Source of the DNA: Kitasatospora sp. NBC_00315
GTDB taxonomy: Bacteria; Actinomycetota; Actinomycetes; Streptomycetales; Streptomycetaceae
DNA length: 64,000 bases
Assembly: GCF_041435095.1 (NCBI RefSeq)
Contig: NZ_CP108025.1
Span: 5,332,001 to 5,396,000 of the forward strand
Reading direction: 5' to 3'
Shown: positions 17,164 to 25,946 of the stretch, in pieces
Position numbering within the stretch: position 1 is the first letter of the stretch
Layout: every line of letters starts with the position of its first letter
Translations under genes and position numbers: made by a program
The notes under the pieces: generated by a model
The model's database searches: none
What the model was told of the DNA's origin: nothing
The model's input: the letters and a program-made list of their open reading frames with translations, nothing else

Positions 17164-17622
17164 GGGGTACCTCCGGTGCTGGCGGCTGCTGCTTGGTCAC
17201 ATCGGGTCATGCCGCGGCCCAGCCTACGTGCCGCCGTCCGGGCCACCGCGGACGGCGCTCTGAACTGCTTACACAGCGTCATACCGGCCACGTCCGTGGT
17301 TTTCGGACCCGGCCGGGCGCCGTGGACACGACTCTCGGCCCTGCGGATCCGGCGTCGGGCCCGGGCCGCGGGAGCCGCTCGGAGCGCGCGGGCGCCCCGG
17401 GCCACGCCACCGCCGGGCCGTCCGTCCCGTCGTCCGTGCCGCCGTCCGTTCGGCTGTCCGTTCCGTCGTCCGTTCGGCCGTCCGTTCGGCTGTCCGTATC
17501 GCGGACAGCCGGGACGGACGATGGGAGTCCGCCCCGGTCGCCCTGTTAGATTTGCCCGGGCCCGCGCCGGACCGCAGACCTGCCGGGTGCCACCTTTCCC
17601 GTACAGCCCCGGAGCCGCCCCG
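17164..17622. other. Intergenic region upstream of chorismate mutase
   Basis: About 460 bases between divergent genes, with no credible ORF. The centre is a degenerate 12-bp tandem array, listed separately. A GTTAGATTTGCC stretch near 17545 may be the chorismate mutase promoter -10. Confidence 0.5.
17418..17501. repeat. Seven degenerate 12-bp tandem repeats
   Basis: The unit NYGTCCGTTCGG is repeated seven times head to tail in the region upstream of the chorismate mutase gene. The last copy runs into GCGGACAGCC, an inverted match. Confidence 0.8.
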
Positions 17623-17958
17623 ATGACGGACCACGCCACGACCCCCGACGCCGGCACGCCCGGGGAGATCGACGATGCCGTCCGGGCGGAGCTGACCGGC
17701 CTGCGGCAGAGCATCGACAACATCGACGCCGCCGTCGTCCACATGCTGGCCGAGCGTTTCAAGGCCACCCAGCGGGTCGGCCGACTCAAGGCCGAGCACA
17801 AGCTCCCGGCGGCGGATCCGGCCAGGGAGCGCGACCAGATCGAGCGGCTGCGCGAGCTGGCGGCGGGCGCCCACCTGGATCCGGTGTTCGCCGAGAAGTT
17901 CCTGAACTTCATCATCGCGGAGGTCATCCGCCACCACGAGGCCATCGCCCGGGCCTGA
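17623..17958 (+). CDS. Chorismate mutase, AroQ type
   Basis: This 111-residue all-helical protein should convert chorismate to prephenate for Phe/Tyr synthesis. Helix 1 has ELTGLRQSIDNIDAAVVHML, the AroQ arginine/aspartate signature. Then come KATQRVGRLKAEHKLP with the second catalytic arginine and lysine, and a third helix FLNFIIAEVIRHHEAIA. The ATG follows GGAGCC. It is monofunctional, with no fused dehydratase or DAHP synthase. Confidence 0.9.
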   Translation: MTDHATTPDAGTPGEIDDAVRAELTGLRQSIDNIDAAVVHMLAERFKATQRVGRLKAEHKLPAADPARERDQIERLRELAAGAHLDPVFAEKFLNFIIAEVIRHHEAIARA

Positions 17959-18369
17959 GCCGCACCGGCCCCACCGCCAGGGCACCCGCAGCCGCACCTG
18001 TGGCTGCCCCGCAGCCGCTGTCGGCGCCTCGGGCCCCCCGCCCGGCCGCGGCGCGGGCCGAGCGCCCGGGTCGTCCGTGTCTGCTGCTGCTAAAAGTCTG
18101 ATTTCGTGACGCCGACCGTTGGCGTTAGCGTGCTGTCTTCCCGGGTCGGTCGATCCGGTGGATCGCGGGACCCCGGCCAGTCAGGGCGCGGGGCGCAGGG
18201 CCGTGGTCCGGAGAGGCGGTTCGGCGATGGCTTCGGCATTGGCTCAGAGGTGGCACGGGCACGATCGCCGGCCTCGGCCCCGCCCCGGGACGCCGTCCGT
18301 GCGGCCCACCGCGCCGGGCACCCCGTCCGCCTGCGTCACCCCGCCGGCCCGCGCCGCGGGGCACACCCG
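17959..18369. other. Intergenic region upstream of lepB
   Basis: It holds a small GCAGCC/GGCTGC hairpin (17988-18007), probably ending the chorismate mutase transcript, and an AT-richer CTAAAAGTCTGATTTCGTG stretch near 18090 that is a promoter candidate. The lepB frame is open across part of this stretch, so an earlier GTG start near 18106 is possible. Confidence 0.45.
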
Positions 18370-19125
18370 ATGACCTCCGACCTGGCCGGCCCGCCCGGCA
18401 CCGGCCACCGTCGCCGCGGCGCGCCCGTGGACCGCCCGCGCCGGGCCGGCGGTGGCACCGGATCCCGCCGGGCGGCGCGCCGCCGCCGGCCGTGGTGGGT
18501 GGAGCTCCCCGTGATGGTCGTGGTCGGCCTGGTCGTCGCGCTGACCATCAAGACCTGCCTGTTCCAGGTGTTCACCATCCCCTCCGGTTCGATGGAGAAC
18601 ACCCTGCGGATCGGCGACCGGGTGGCGGTCAACAAGCTCTCGCCGCTTCTCGGCTGGGAGCCGAGCAACGGCGAACCGGTGGTCTTCAAGGACCCGGGCG
18701 ACTGGCTGCCGCCGCGGAGCACCGGTGCCGGGAACCCGGTCACCGACGCGGTGGGAAGCGCGCTGAGCTTCGTCGGCCTGGTGCCGCCGAAGGACGACAA
18801 CTACCTGGTGAAGCGGGTCATCGCGACCGGCGGCCAGCGGGTCCAGTGCGCGGGGACGACACTGACGGTCGACGGAGCTGCGGTCAGCGAGCCGTACCTG
18901 TTCCCCGGCGACGACTCGTGCGCCGGGCTGGACTTCGGCCCGATCACCGTGCCGGCGGACCACGTCTGGGTCGAGGGCGACCACCGCAGCGACTCGGCCG
19001 ACTCCCGCTACCACCAGCAGCAGCCCGGGGGCGGCGCCGTTCCGGTGGCCGACGTGGTCGGTCCGGTGTCAGCCGTGGCGTGGCCGGTCACCCACTTCGA
19101 CTGGTTCGGCTGGACGGGCCGCTGA
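18370..19125 (+). CDS. lepB: Type I signal peptidase
   Basis: This 251-residue membrane protease cleaves Sec signal peptides outside the membrane. After a basic N-terminus one membrane span (ELPVMVVVGLVVALTIKT) leads to the catalytic serine in PSGSM (Ser74). The general-base lysine is in YLVKRVIATGG (Lys148), and the terminal motif is VEGDHRSDSADSRYH. The ATG at 18370 has only a weak GGGG upstream. The last 38 bases overlap the convergent EamA gene. Streptomycetes carry several such peptidases; this one stands alone. Confidence 0.88.
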   Translation: MTSDLAGPPGTGHRRRGAPVDRPRRAGGGTGSRRAARRRRPWWVELPVMVVVGLVVALTIKTCLFQVFTIPSGSMENTLRIGDRVAVNKLSPLLGWEPSNGEPVVFKDPGDWLPPRSTGAGNPVTDAVGSALSFVGLVPPKDDNYLVKRVIATGGQRVQCAGTTLTVDGAAVSEPYLFPGDDSCAGLDFGPITVPADHVWVEGDHRSDSADSRYHQQQPGGGAVPVADVVGPVSAVAWPVTHFDWFGWTGR

Positions 19126-20203
19126 CGAGCGGCACGACGGGCGTGCTCGCCTCTCCGCGGCCGCCACCGGGCGCCACCTGCGGTGAGGGCAGCATGTCGG
19201 GCGCGGGCAGCGGGTCGGGCCCGGGTGCCACCTGCGGTCCGGGCGGCACCTTCGGTCCGGCCTCCGGGGCCGACCCGCTCGGCGTGCCGATCTGGGCCGC
19301 GAAGGCGCCCGCCAGGACGAGCAGCCCGCCCGTGATCTGTGCCGGGCCGAGGTGCTCGCCCAGCAGGACCCAGGCGAGCACGGTGGCGACCACGGCCTCC
19401 AGGTTGGCCACCACCCCGGCCACGGCCGGTGAGAGGTGCCGGACGGCCACCACCCCGGTCAGGTAGGCGAGCACGGTGGCCACCAGGATCATCCAGAGCG
19501 CCGGGACGAGCGCGGGCAGCGTGTGCCCGTTCATCACCACGTCCCGCCCGAGCACACCCCAGTCGGCGTCCCACGGACGGGTGACCGCGGTGAGCACGGC
19601 GGCGCCGATCAGCAGGCCGTACGCGCTGACCGCGATCGGGTCGACCCGGCGCTCGCCCCGGCTGCCCGCGTCGGCCAGCACGAAGTAGCCGACCTGGCAG
19701 CAGGCGGCGCCGAGGGCGAACAGCACGCCGAGCGCGTCGAAGGTCAGGCCGTGCCAGACCTCGACCACGCAGGCCAGTCCGGTGACGGCGACGCCCGCAC
19801 CCAGGGCCGCGCTGCGGTTCACCGGCCGGCGTTGCACGAAGCGCACGTAGCCCAGCAGCAGCGGCGGGCCGAGGTACTCGATCAGCAGCGCGACGCCGAC
19901 CGGGATCCGCGAGATCGCGGCGAAGTAGCAGGCCTGCACACCGCCCACGGCCAGCAGCCCGAAGCCCAGCAGCAGCATCGGCCGTTGCCGGACCGCGCTC
20001 CGGTGCCGCCAGGCCAGCGGGAGGAGCACGAGGGCCGCGCCGGTCACCCGCAGCCAGACCGTGTGCAGCGGGGAGAGTCCGGCCTGGATGAGGGGCTTGG
20101 CGGCCGCGCCGGAGCCGCCGAAGGCGACGGCGGAGACCAGCGCGAGTGTCAGGCCGAGTGATCGGCCCGACGCGCCGCGAGGGTGGGGCTGTGAGCTGTG
20201 CAT
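19088..20203 (-). CDS. EamA/DMT-family exporter
   Basis: This 371-residue protein has about ten membrane spans in two EamA repeats, with IPVGVALLIEYLGPPLLLGY in the first and HLSPAVAGVVANLEAVVATV in the second. Members export amino acids or other small metabolites. The substrate is not predictable. The last ~60 residues are a Pro/Gly-rich cytoplasmic tail. The gene end overlaps lepB by 38 bases tail to tail. I use the ATG at 20203, where conserved sequence begins. Confidence 0.85.
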   Translation of the reverse strand: MHSSQPHPRGASGRSLGLTLALVSAVAFGGSGAAAKPLIQAGLSPLHTVWLRVTGAALVLLPLAWRHRSAVRQRPMLLLGFGLLAVGGVQACYFAAISRIPVGVALLIEYLGPPLLLGYVRFVQRRPVNRSAALGAGVAVTGLACVVEVWHGLTFDALGVLFALGAACCQVGYFVLADAGSRGERRVDPIAVSAYGLLIGAAVLTAVTRPWDADWGVLGRDVVMNGHTLPALVPALWMILVATVLAYLTGVVAVRHLSPAVAGVVANLEAVVATVLAWVLLGEHLGPAQITGGLLVLAGAFAAQIGTPSGSAPEAGPKVPPGPQVAPGPDPLPAPDMLPSPQVAPGGGRGEASTPVVPLVSGPSSRTSRSG

Positions 20204-20370
20204 CGGGGCATTCTGCCAGCTGGGCGGGCATCTCGGTAAGGTGCCACTAGCTGTTTTGCTCCTCACATGCTGACGGGAGCCGTCCGGTCCGCCCTGTGCC
20301 GGACGCCTCCCGCCCGGTCCACCCGGTCCACCTGCTCCGCCCCGTGCCGGCCGCTTCCCGCCCGGTCCGC

Positions 20371-22734
20371 CTAGCCGCCGCCGACCGCGGCGCCGTTGGC
20401 GGCCTGCCCGGCCGCACCGGCTCCGGCGGGCGCCTTGGGGTTGCCGCTCGCCCCGGCGTCGGGCGCGACGCTCGCGCCCGGGGTCGGCGCCGAGGACGGC
20501 GTCCGGCTCGGCCGTGCGGTGGCGGTCGGGGAGGACTGCCCGGAGGAACCCTGCCCGGAGGAGCCCTGGGACCACCCCGGGTCGGAGCCGCCGGAGCCGC
20601 CCTGGCCCGGCGTGCCCTGGCCGGAGGTACCGGCGCCGGTCGTGGGAGCGGCGGAGGCCGGCTCGGAGGCCGTCGGAGAGGGTGAGGCGCCGGTGCTCGG
20701 AGTGCCGGACGCCCCGGCGGCGGCGCCGCTGTCGGTGCCGCTGCCCGCGCCGGTGAAGTCCGCCACCGGCTGCCCCTTCAGCGCGGCCTTCATGTAGGCC
20801 GTCCAGATCTGCGCCGGGTACTGCCCGCCGGCAGCGCCGGTGAGTCCACCGGTGCCCGCCAGGCTGACCTGCTTGCCGGTGACCGGGTCCTGGCCGAACA
20901 GCGCCACCGAGGTGACCAGGTCGGGGGTGTAGCCGACGAACCAGACCGACTTCTGGTCGTCGGTGGTGCCGGTCTTGCCGGCCACCGGCCGGTTCAGTGC
21001 CTGGGCCCGGTAGCCGGTGCCGCCCGGGTCGTCCACGACGCCCTGGAGCATCGCGGTGACCCGGTTCGCGGTCCGCTCGCTGATCACCTGCTCGACCTGC
21101 GGCGCGGGGAGCGCGGTCTGCTGCCCCTCGAAGTCCACCGACTGGACCAGCCAGGGGGTGATCTGCCGCCCGCCGTTGTCCAGCGTGGCGTACACGCCGG
21201 CCATGTCCAGCACGCTGGGCGTGGCCACGCCCAGCGGCAGTGAGGGCTGGGCCGCCAGCCCCGGGGTGTCGGCCGGCAGGCCGAGCGCGACGGCGGTGTC
21301 CCGGACCTTCGCCAGGCCGGTGTCCTGCGCGAGCTGGGCGAACACGGAGTTCACCGACCAGTCGGTGGCCTGCTGCAGGGTGACCTGCCCGTAGTCCTTG
21401 CCGCCCTCGTTCGGCGGCGCGTACGGCGTGCCGGTCGCGCCGCGCACCTTGCGGCCACTGGTGCCGTCGTAGACGGTACGGGGGCCGACACTCTGCCCGG
21501 ACTGCGTCTTCGCGTTGCTGTCGAGGGCCGCGGCCAGGGCGATCGCCTTGAAGGTGGAGCCGGCCTGGTAGTCGCGCCGGGCGGAGTTGTCGACGAAGTG
21601 CTCGGTGTAGTCGGTGCCGCCGTACAGGGCGAGGACCGCGCCGGTCTTCGGGTCCACCGAGGCGGCGCCCGCCTGGGCGTTGGCGTCGGCCGCCCGGGTG
21701 CCCGGCTTGAGGTTGGCGGTCAGCTGGCTCCGGACGGCGTTCTGGAGGTCCTGCTCGCGCGCGGGGTCCACGGTCAGCTTGACCGTGTAGCCGCCCTTGG
21801 CGAGCGCGGCCTCACTGATGATCCGGTGCGAGGTGAGGTAGTCCCTGGCCGCGTTCACCAGGTAGCCGGCCTGGCCCTCCAGGCCCGGGGCCGCCTGCGG
21901 CGCCTTGACCTCGGGGAAGGTGACGGCGGCCCGCTCGTCCGCGGAGAGCCAGTTCTCCTTGACCATCCCGTCCAGCACGTAGTTCCAGCGGTTCAGCGCG
22001 TTCTGCTTGCCGGTCGGCGTCGCGGTGGAGACGTCGTAGGCGCTCGGGGCGTTCAGCACCGCCGCCAGGTAGGCGCCCTGCGCCGGGGTCAGCGCGGAGG
22101 CGTCCACCCCGAAGTAGGCCTGCGCGCCGGCCTGGATCCCGTACGCGCCGCGCCCGTAGTAGGAGGTGTTGAGGTAGCCCGAGAGGACGTCGTCCTTGGT
22201 CTCGGTGGCGTCCACCTTGAGCGCGATGAACAGTTCCTTCACCTTGCGGGTGACGCTCTGCTTCTGGGTCAGGTAGGTGTTCTTCACGTACTGCTGGGTG
22301 ATCGTGGAGCCGCCCTGGGTGCCCTCGCCCTTGGCGGTGTTGAACGCGGCCCGGGCCAGGCCGGCCACGTTGACCGCGCCCTCGTGGTAGAAGTTCCGGT
22401 CCTCGGCGGCCAGCGCGGCTTGCTGCGCGGCGGGGGAGACCTTGTCCAGGCCGACGTTCTGCCGGTTGGTCTGGCCGGTCCGGGCGATCACCGAGCCGTC
22501 CCGGTAGAGCCAGGTGTTGCTCTGGGCGGTCGCGGCCGCGTGCGCGTCGGGGACCTGCACCAGCGTCACGCCGAGGACGAAGGCGCCGATCCCGAGCAGC
22601 ACCGCGGCGACCAGGCCGCCCAGGGTCAGCCGCCAGCCGGGGAGCAGCCGCCGTACGCCGCTACGGCGGGGGCGCTGCTTCGAGAGGGTCTTCTGGGAGG
22701 GCACGCTGCGGCCGCTCCGATCGGTACGTGGCAA
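20371..22734 (-). CDS. Class A penicillin-binding protein (transglycosylase/transpeptidase)
   Basis: This 787-residue bifunctional peptidoglycan synthase has one N-terminal membrane span (~residues 35-62). The GT51 glycosyltransferase follows with EDRNFYHEGAVN (Glu111) and GGSTITQQYVKN. The transpeptidase has STFK (393-396), SVN (460-462) and KTGT (587-590). The ~120-residue C-terminal tail is Ser/Gly/Pro/Gln-rich. The start is a TTG, with AGGAAAGG upstream. tRNA-Lys lies upstream on the same strand but is separated by its own terminator. Confidence 0.93.
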   Translation of the reverse strand: MPRTDRSGRSVPSQKTLSKQRPRRSGVRRLLPGWRLTLGGLVAAVLLGIGAFVLGVTLVQVPDAHAAATAQSNTWLYRDGSVIARTGQTNRQNVGLDKVSPAAQQAALAAEDRNFYHEGAVNVAGLARAAFNTAKGEGTQGGSTITQQYVKNTYLTQKQSVTRKVKELFIALKVDATETKDDVLSGYLNTSYYGRGAYGIQAGAQAYFGVDASALTPAQGAYLAAVLNAPSAYDVSTATPTGKQNALNRWNYVLDGMVKENWLSADERAAVTFPEVKAPQAAPGLEGQAGYLVNAARDYLTSHRIISEAALAKGGYTVKLTVDPAREQDLQNAVRSQLTANLKPGTRAADANAQAGAASVDPKTGAVLALYGGTDYTEHFVDNSARRDYQAGSTFKAIALAAALDSNAKTQSGQSVGPRTVYDGTSGRKVRGATGTPYAPPNEGGKDYGQVTLQQATDWSVNSVFAQLAQDTGLAKVRDTAVALGLPADTPGLAAQPSLPLGVATPSVLDMAGVYATLDNGGRQITPWLVQSVDFEGQQTALPAPQVEQVISERTANRVTAMLQGVVDDPGGTGYRAQALNRPVAGKTGTTDDQKSVWFVGYTPDLVTSVALFGQDPVTGKQVSLAGTGGLTGAAGGQYPAQIWTAYMKAALKGQPVADFTGAGSGTDSGAAAGASGTPSTGASPSPTASEPASAAPTTGAGTSGQGTPGQGGSGGSDPGWSQGSSGQGSSGQSSPTATARPSRTPSSAPTPGASVAPDAGASGNPKAPAGAGAAGQAANGAAVGGG

Positions 22735-22888
22735 AGCGGCGGGCCTTTCCTACGGGTGGTCCGTGCCAGCCTGCACACGTGGTCACCTGAAGAGTTAGGG
22801 ACCTTTGTCCTGTTTTTGCCCGATGTGGCGGCTCTCACGTCCGGCTCCGGCCCGGACCGCCGTGGGGAGGCCGGGGGGTGCGCGAACG

Positions 22889-22924
22889 CCGAGAGGCCCT
22901 TCGCTTTCGCGAAGGGCCTCTCGG
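22889..22924 (-). terminator. tRNA-Lys terminator, copy 1
   Basis: A 16-bp perfect stem (22889-22904 with 22909-22924, 4-base loop) lies directly downstream of the tRNA on the minus strand. Confidence 0.8.
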
Positions 22925-22931
22925 TTGTCTG

Positions 22932-23005
22932 TGCGCCGCCAGGGACTCGAACCCCGGACCCGCTGATTAAGAGTCAGCTGCTCTAACCAACTGAGCTAGC
23001 GGCGC
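22932..23005 (-). tRNA. tRNA-Lys(CTT), copy 1
   Basis: The minus strand folds as a full cloverleaf of 74 bases with discriminator A. The acceptor stem is GCGCCGC/GCGGCGC, the D arm is GCTCAGTTGGTTAGAGC, the anticodon loop is CTCTTAA giving anticodon CTT, and the T loop is TTCGAGT. CCA is not encoded. An ACATTACACG stretch beyond the 5' end gives a minus-strand TGTAAT -10 element. Confidence 0.95.
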
Positions 23006-23142
23006 CTGTCCGACCCGGAGAACATTACACGCTCCACCGGGCCGCGACGAAACCCGTGCCGCCGCTCGCCCAGGTTCATCCCTGTTGTACCGGTTAGGGT
23101 GAGAACGTTCCCAGTCGCGAGCAGACCACGGGGAGGGCCGCC

Positions 23143-23985
23143 ATGGCCGCGCAGTTCGTCCGGATCGACGGCCTGCCCCTGCACGTGTGCCGCGAGGGCG
23201 CCGGTCCGGTCTGCGTGCTCAGCGGCGGCCTCGGCAGCAGCTGGTTCGACTGGGATCTCGTGGTCCCGCTGCTCACCCCCTACCGCACCGTGGTCCGCTT
23301 CGACCGTCCCGGCTACGGCCTCAGCGCGCCCTCGGAGCGGATCCCGACCGCCGCCGGGGAGGCCGCCCGGATCCGTGCGGTGCTGGACGCGCTCGGCCTG
23401 ACCGGCCGCTGCACGGTGGCGGGCCACTCGCTCGCCGCCTTCCACGTGGAGGCGTTCGCCCGGCTGCAGCCCGGGCGCACCGCCGGCCTCGTCCTGCTGG
23501 ACGGCAGCTTCGAGCCGGACCCGGCCCCGCGGCCCGCCCCTGCCCTGCGCGACCTGACAGCGCGTACGGCCGCCGGCGCGGCCACCGCGCTCGCCGTGCC
23601 CTACCTGCTCGGACCCGCCGCCCGCCGGCTGGCCGCCCGGGAGAACACCGTCTGCGGCGAGGATCTGGCGCCGGCCGCGCTGGTCCGGCGCTGCTACCGG
23701 ACGGGCCGGGCCCTGCGCGCGGCCCTGCGTGAGAACACCACCTACCTGGACGTCGCCGCGGAGCTGGCCGAGCTGCGCCGCTGGGCCCCGCTGCCGGACG
23801 CGCCGGTCACCGTGCTGGCGGCGGACGACGGGCGCGACGCCCCCCGGACGCACCGGGGCCTCGCCCGCCAGCGCGCCCTGGCCACGGTGCTCCGCGCCGA
23901 GTTCCGGACCACCGCGCCGGCCGGGCACCTGCTGATGTTCGACCGCCCGGACTCGGTGGCCCGCGCCGTACTGGACACCGCTTGA
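23143..23985 (+). CDS. Alpha/beta hydrolase
   Basis: This 280-residue alpha/beta-fold hydrolase has oxyanion region LSGGLGSSWFDWD and nucleophile elbow GHSLA (Ser96). The late HLLMFDRPD segment carries the catalytic histidine after PAGH. The substrate is unknown. The ATG follows GGGGAGGGCC. The gene is on the plus strand, while both flanking tRNA-Lys genes are on the minus strand inside a perfect 135-bp direct repeat, so it could be lost by recombination. Confidence 0.85.
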   Translation: MAAQFVRIDGLPLHVCREGAGPVCVLSGGLGSSWFDWDLVVPLLTPYRTVVRFDRPGYGLSAPSERIPTAAGEAARIRAVLDALGLTGRCTVAGHSLAAFHVEAFARLQPGRTAGLVLLDGSFEPDPAPRPAPALRDLTARTAAGAATALAVPYLLGPAARRLAARENTVCGEDLAPAALVRRCYRTGRALRAALRENTTYLDVAAELAELRRWAPLPDAPVTVLAADDGRDAPRTHRGLARQRALATVLRAEFRTTAPAGHLLMFDRPDSVARAVLDTA

Positions 23986-24081
23986 GCCCGCCGCCGGCCC
24001 GCCCGGTCGGCGGCGGGCGGCGTCCGAACCGCCCGTCGGTCGCCGGCGGAGGGGTTCGCGCGCACCCGGGGTGCGCGAACG

Positions 24082-24117
24082 CCGAGAGGCCCTTCGCTTT
24101 CGCGAAGGGCCTCTCGG
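24082..24117 (-). terminator. tRNA-Lys terminator, copy 2
   Basis: The same 16-bp stem as copy 1, downstream of the second tRNA-Lys. Confidence 0.8.
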
Positions 24118-24124
24118 TTGTCTG

Positions 24125-24198
24125 TGCGCCGCCAGGGACTCGAACCCCGGACCCGCTGATTAAGAGTCAGCTGCTCTAACCAACTGAGCTAGCGGCGC
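24125..24198 (-). tRNA. tRNA-Lys(CTT), copy 2
   Basis: Identical in all 74 bases to the tRNA at 22932-23005, with the same cloverleaf, anticodon CTT and no encoded CCA. Confidence 0.95.
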
Positions 24199-24299
24199 CT
24201 GTTGACCGGCACGACATTACACGCCGCCGAGCCGATCCACCCAATCGCGACGATCCGGACACGCTGGGTAGCAGGCGGGCCGGCGGGCGGCGCGGTGGA

Positions 24300-24653
24300 T
24301 CAGCGGTCGCGCGGGCCGATCCGCCAGGCGAGGAGGACGACCAGGAACGAGGCCGCCGAGAAGGCGGTGGCCCACCAGGCGGTGCCGGTGCGGCCCTCCA
24401 TCCAGGCGTCGGTGGCCACGGTCAGCGCCCAGAGCTGGCCGATCACGACGGTGATCGCGATCGCCACCCGGGCGTTGAGCATCGCGGACCGCTCGGGTTC
24501 GTGGTCGGCGCCCGCGCCCGGACCGGGCCCGGTGCGGCGGATCCGGGAGTCGGCGTAGCCGCTGGTGGAGCGGATCTGCGGGTAGCGCTCCGGCAGCGGA
24601 CGGTTGAGCCGGGGCTGCCCGCTGCCCGGTTCGTACTCGGGCGGGTAGGTCAC
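24300..24653 (-). CDS. Small membrane protein, end of redox operon
   Basis: This 117-residue protein has a hydrophilic Pro/Arg/Gly N-terminal half and two membrane spans (VAIAITVVIGQLWALTVAT and WWATAFSAASFLVVLLAW). Its GTG overlaps the Rieske gene stop by 4 bases (GTGA), so it is the last gene of the operon. It may be a membrane anchor or small subunit of the complex. I do not recognise a named family with certainty. Confidence 0.65.
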   Translation of the reverse strand: MTYPPEYEPGSGQPRLNRPLPERYPQIRSTSGYADSRIRRTGPGPGAGADHEPERSAMLNARVAIAITVVIGQLWALTVATDAWMEGRTGTAWWATAFSAASFLVVLLAWRIGPRDR

Positions 24654-25237
24654 CGCGGACTCCCGCAGCCGGCGCGCCGGGCGAGCGCGGGGTTGCGTCC
24701 GACCGGACCCCGGCAGAGCCCGGCCTGCTCGCTCTCACCGGAACGGGCGGTGCCGATGGCCCAGACCGCGCCGAGTTCGTCCTCGATCATGATCACCTTG
24801 GGCAGCGGCCGGGGCGGCGGGCCGGAGGTGACCTCGCCCGTGCGGGCGTTGAACACGCCCTCGTGGCAGGGACAGAAGAGCCCGTCCTCCTCGGCGTGGT
24901 CCTCGCGCCAGAGCACGCCGCAGGCCAGGTGGGTGCAGACGGTGGAGTAGCCCACCAGCGTCCCGTCGGTGAGCCGGATCGCCATCGCGCGGTCGTCCTC
25001 GCCCGGGTAGTCGAAGGTCACGGCCCGTCCCTCGGGCAACCGGTCGGCGACCTTCAGCGGAGCGGCCGTGCCGTCGCCGTGGCGGTGCAGCACGCCGGCG
25101 GCGACCAGGGTCGAGCCGACCGCGAGGCCACCGGAGACGGTGGCGACGATCCGCAGGTAGTCGCGGCGGGTGGTGAGGGAGTCGGCGCTGATCCGGTCGA
25201 CCAGGGCCGTCTGCTCCTCGGGTGTCGGCTCGCTCAC
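24650..25237 (-). CDS. Rieske [2Fe-2S] protein
   Basis: This 195-residue protein has a Tat-like start (TTRRDYLRIVATVSGG) and one hydrophobic segment, so it is probably anchored outside the membrane. The Rieske domain has CTHLAC (ligands Cys101, His103) and CPCH (ligands Cys122, His125). Cys106 and Cys124 are placed to make the disulfide found in bc-type Rieske proteins. The GTG overlaps the ferredoxin stop by 4 bases. It probably passes electrons between the membrane cytochrome-like protein and the molybdenum enzyme. Confidence 0.87.
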   Translation of the reverse strand: MSEPTPEEQTALVDRISADSLTTRRDYLRIVATVSGGLAVGSTLVAAGVLHRHGDGTAAPLKVADRLPEGRAVTFDYPGEDDRAMAIRLTDGTLVGYSTVCTHLACGVLWREDHAEEDGLFCPCHEGVFNARTGEVTSGPPPRPLPKVIMIEDELGAVWAIGTARSGESEQAGLCRGPVGRNPALARRAGCGSPR

Positions 25238-25941
25238 GCGGGTGCTCCGTTCCCGGGCGTGGGCCGCCCGTTGACCTCGATCACTCTCAGCAGCCCGCCC
25301 GCCGCCCGTCCGTCCGAACGCGAGGCCTCGCCCACCGTGCCGGCCAGGACGTCCCCCACCAGCACGCCGCCGGCCGGCAGCCCGCCGGGCACCGCGGCGT
25401 CCCGCCGCTCGGCGGGAACCACCATGGCGACGCCGGTGGAGACCGTGACGTCCCCGAAGGCGAACAGCGTCGAGACGTCCGCACCCGGCCGCTCGCTCCG
25501 GAGCTCCTCCAGCGTGCCGTAGAAGAGCGCCCCGGTCGGGCAGACCGTCGCGCACATCGGGGCCAGGCCCAGCGAGGTGCGGTCGTAGCAGAGGTTGCAC
25601 TTCATCTGCAGCTTGGCGTCCAGGTCGATCTTCGGCACCCCGAACGGGCAGGCGCTGACGCAGTTGCCGCAGCCGATGCAGCGGGTCGGGTCGGCCTCCT
25701 GGACGACGCCGTCGGGGGTGATCAGGATGGCGTCCGCCGGGCAGACCTCGGCGCACGGCGCGACCGGGTCCTCGCAGTGCATGCAGACGGTCGGCAGTGA
25801 GGCGACCGAGTGCCCCTCGTCCGGGTAGTCCAGGTGGATCATCGATCTGCCGCGGTGCGAGTCGCACTCCCGGCAGGCCGAGACGCAGGCCTGGCAGCCG
25901 ATGCAGCGGCCGGGGTCGATGAAGACGGTGCGCCCGAGCAT
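25234..25941 (-). CDS. Four-cluster 4Fe-4S ferredoxin subunit
   Basis: This 235-residue electron-transfer subunit belongs to the NrfC/HybA/DmsB type. Four cysteine groups are visible: CIGCQACVSAC, CMHCEDPVAPCAEVCP, CIGCGNCVSACP, and CNLC with CATVCP. No signal peptide is seen, so it should act in the cytoplasm or ride out with its partner. It begins just after the molybdopterin subunit ends and overlaps the Rieske gene by 4 bases. The C-terminal third is Gly/Ala-rich and lacks cysteines. Confidence 0.88.
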   Translation of the reverse strand: MLGRTVFIDPGRCIGCQACVSACRECDSHRGRSMIHLDYPDEGHSVASLPTVCMHCEDPVAPCAEVCPADAILITPDGVVQEADPTRCIGCGNCVSACPFGVPKIDLDAKLQMKCNLCYDRTSLGLAPMCATVCPTGALFYGTLEELRSERPGADVSTLFAFGDVTVSTGVAMVVPAERRDAAVPGGLPAGGVLVGDVLAGTVGEASRSDGRAAGGLLRVIEVNGRPTPGNGAPA

Positions 25942-25946
25942 GCCGG

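Larger units (their letters stand above)
22875..23009. repeat. 135-bp perfect direct repeat, copy 1
   Basis: Identical base for base to 24068-24202 (offset 1193). It includes the tRNA-Lys gene and its terminator. The only gene between the copies is an alpha/beta hydrolase. Confidence 0.92.
24068..24202. repeat. 135-bp perfect direct repeat, copy 2
   Basis: Identical to 22875-23009. The match starts and stops sharply, with unrelated sequence immediately outside apart from a short ACATTACACG promoter match. Confidence 0.92.

Noticed and set aside
18106..18369. In-frame extension of signal peptidase I to a GTG at 18106
   Set aside because: The extension is low-complexity Arg/Gly/Ala with no conserved residues; I kept the ATG at 18370 but cannot exclude an earlier start.
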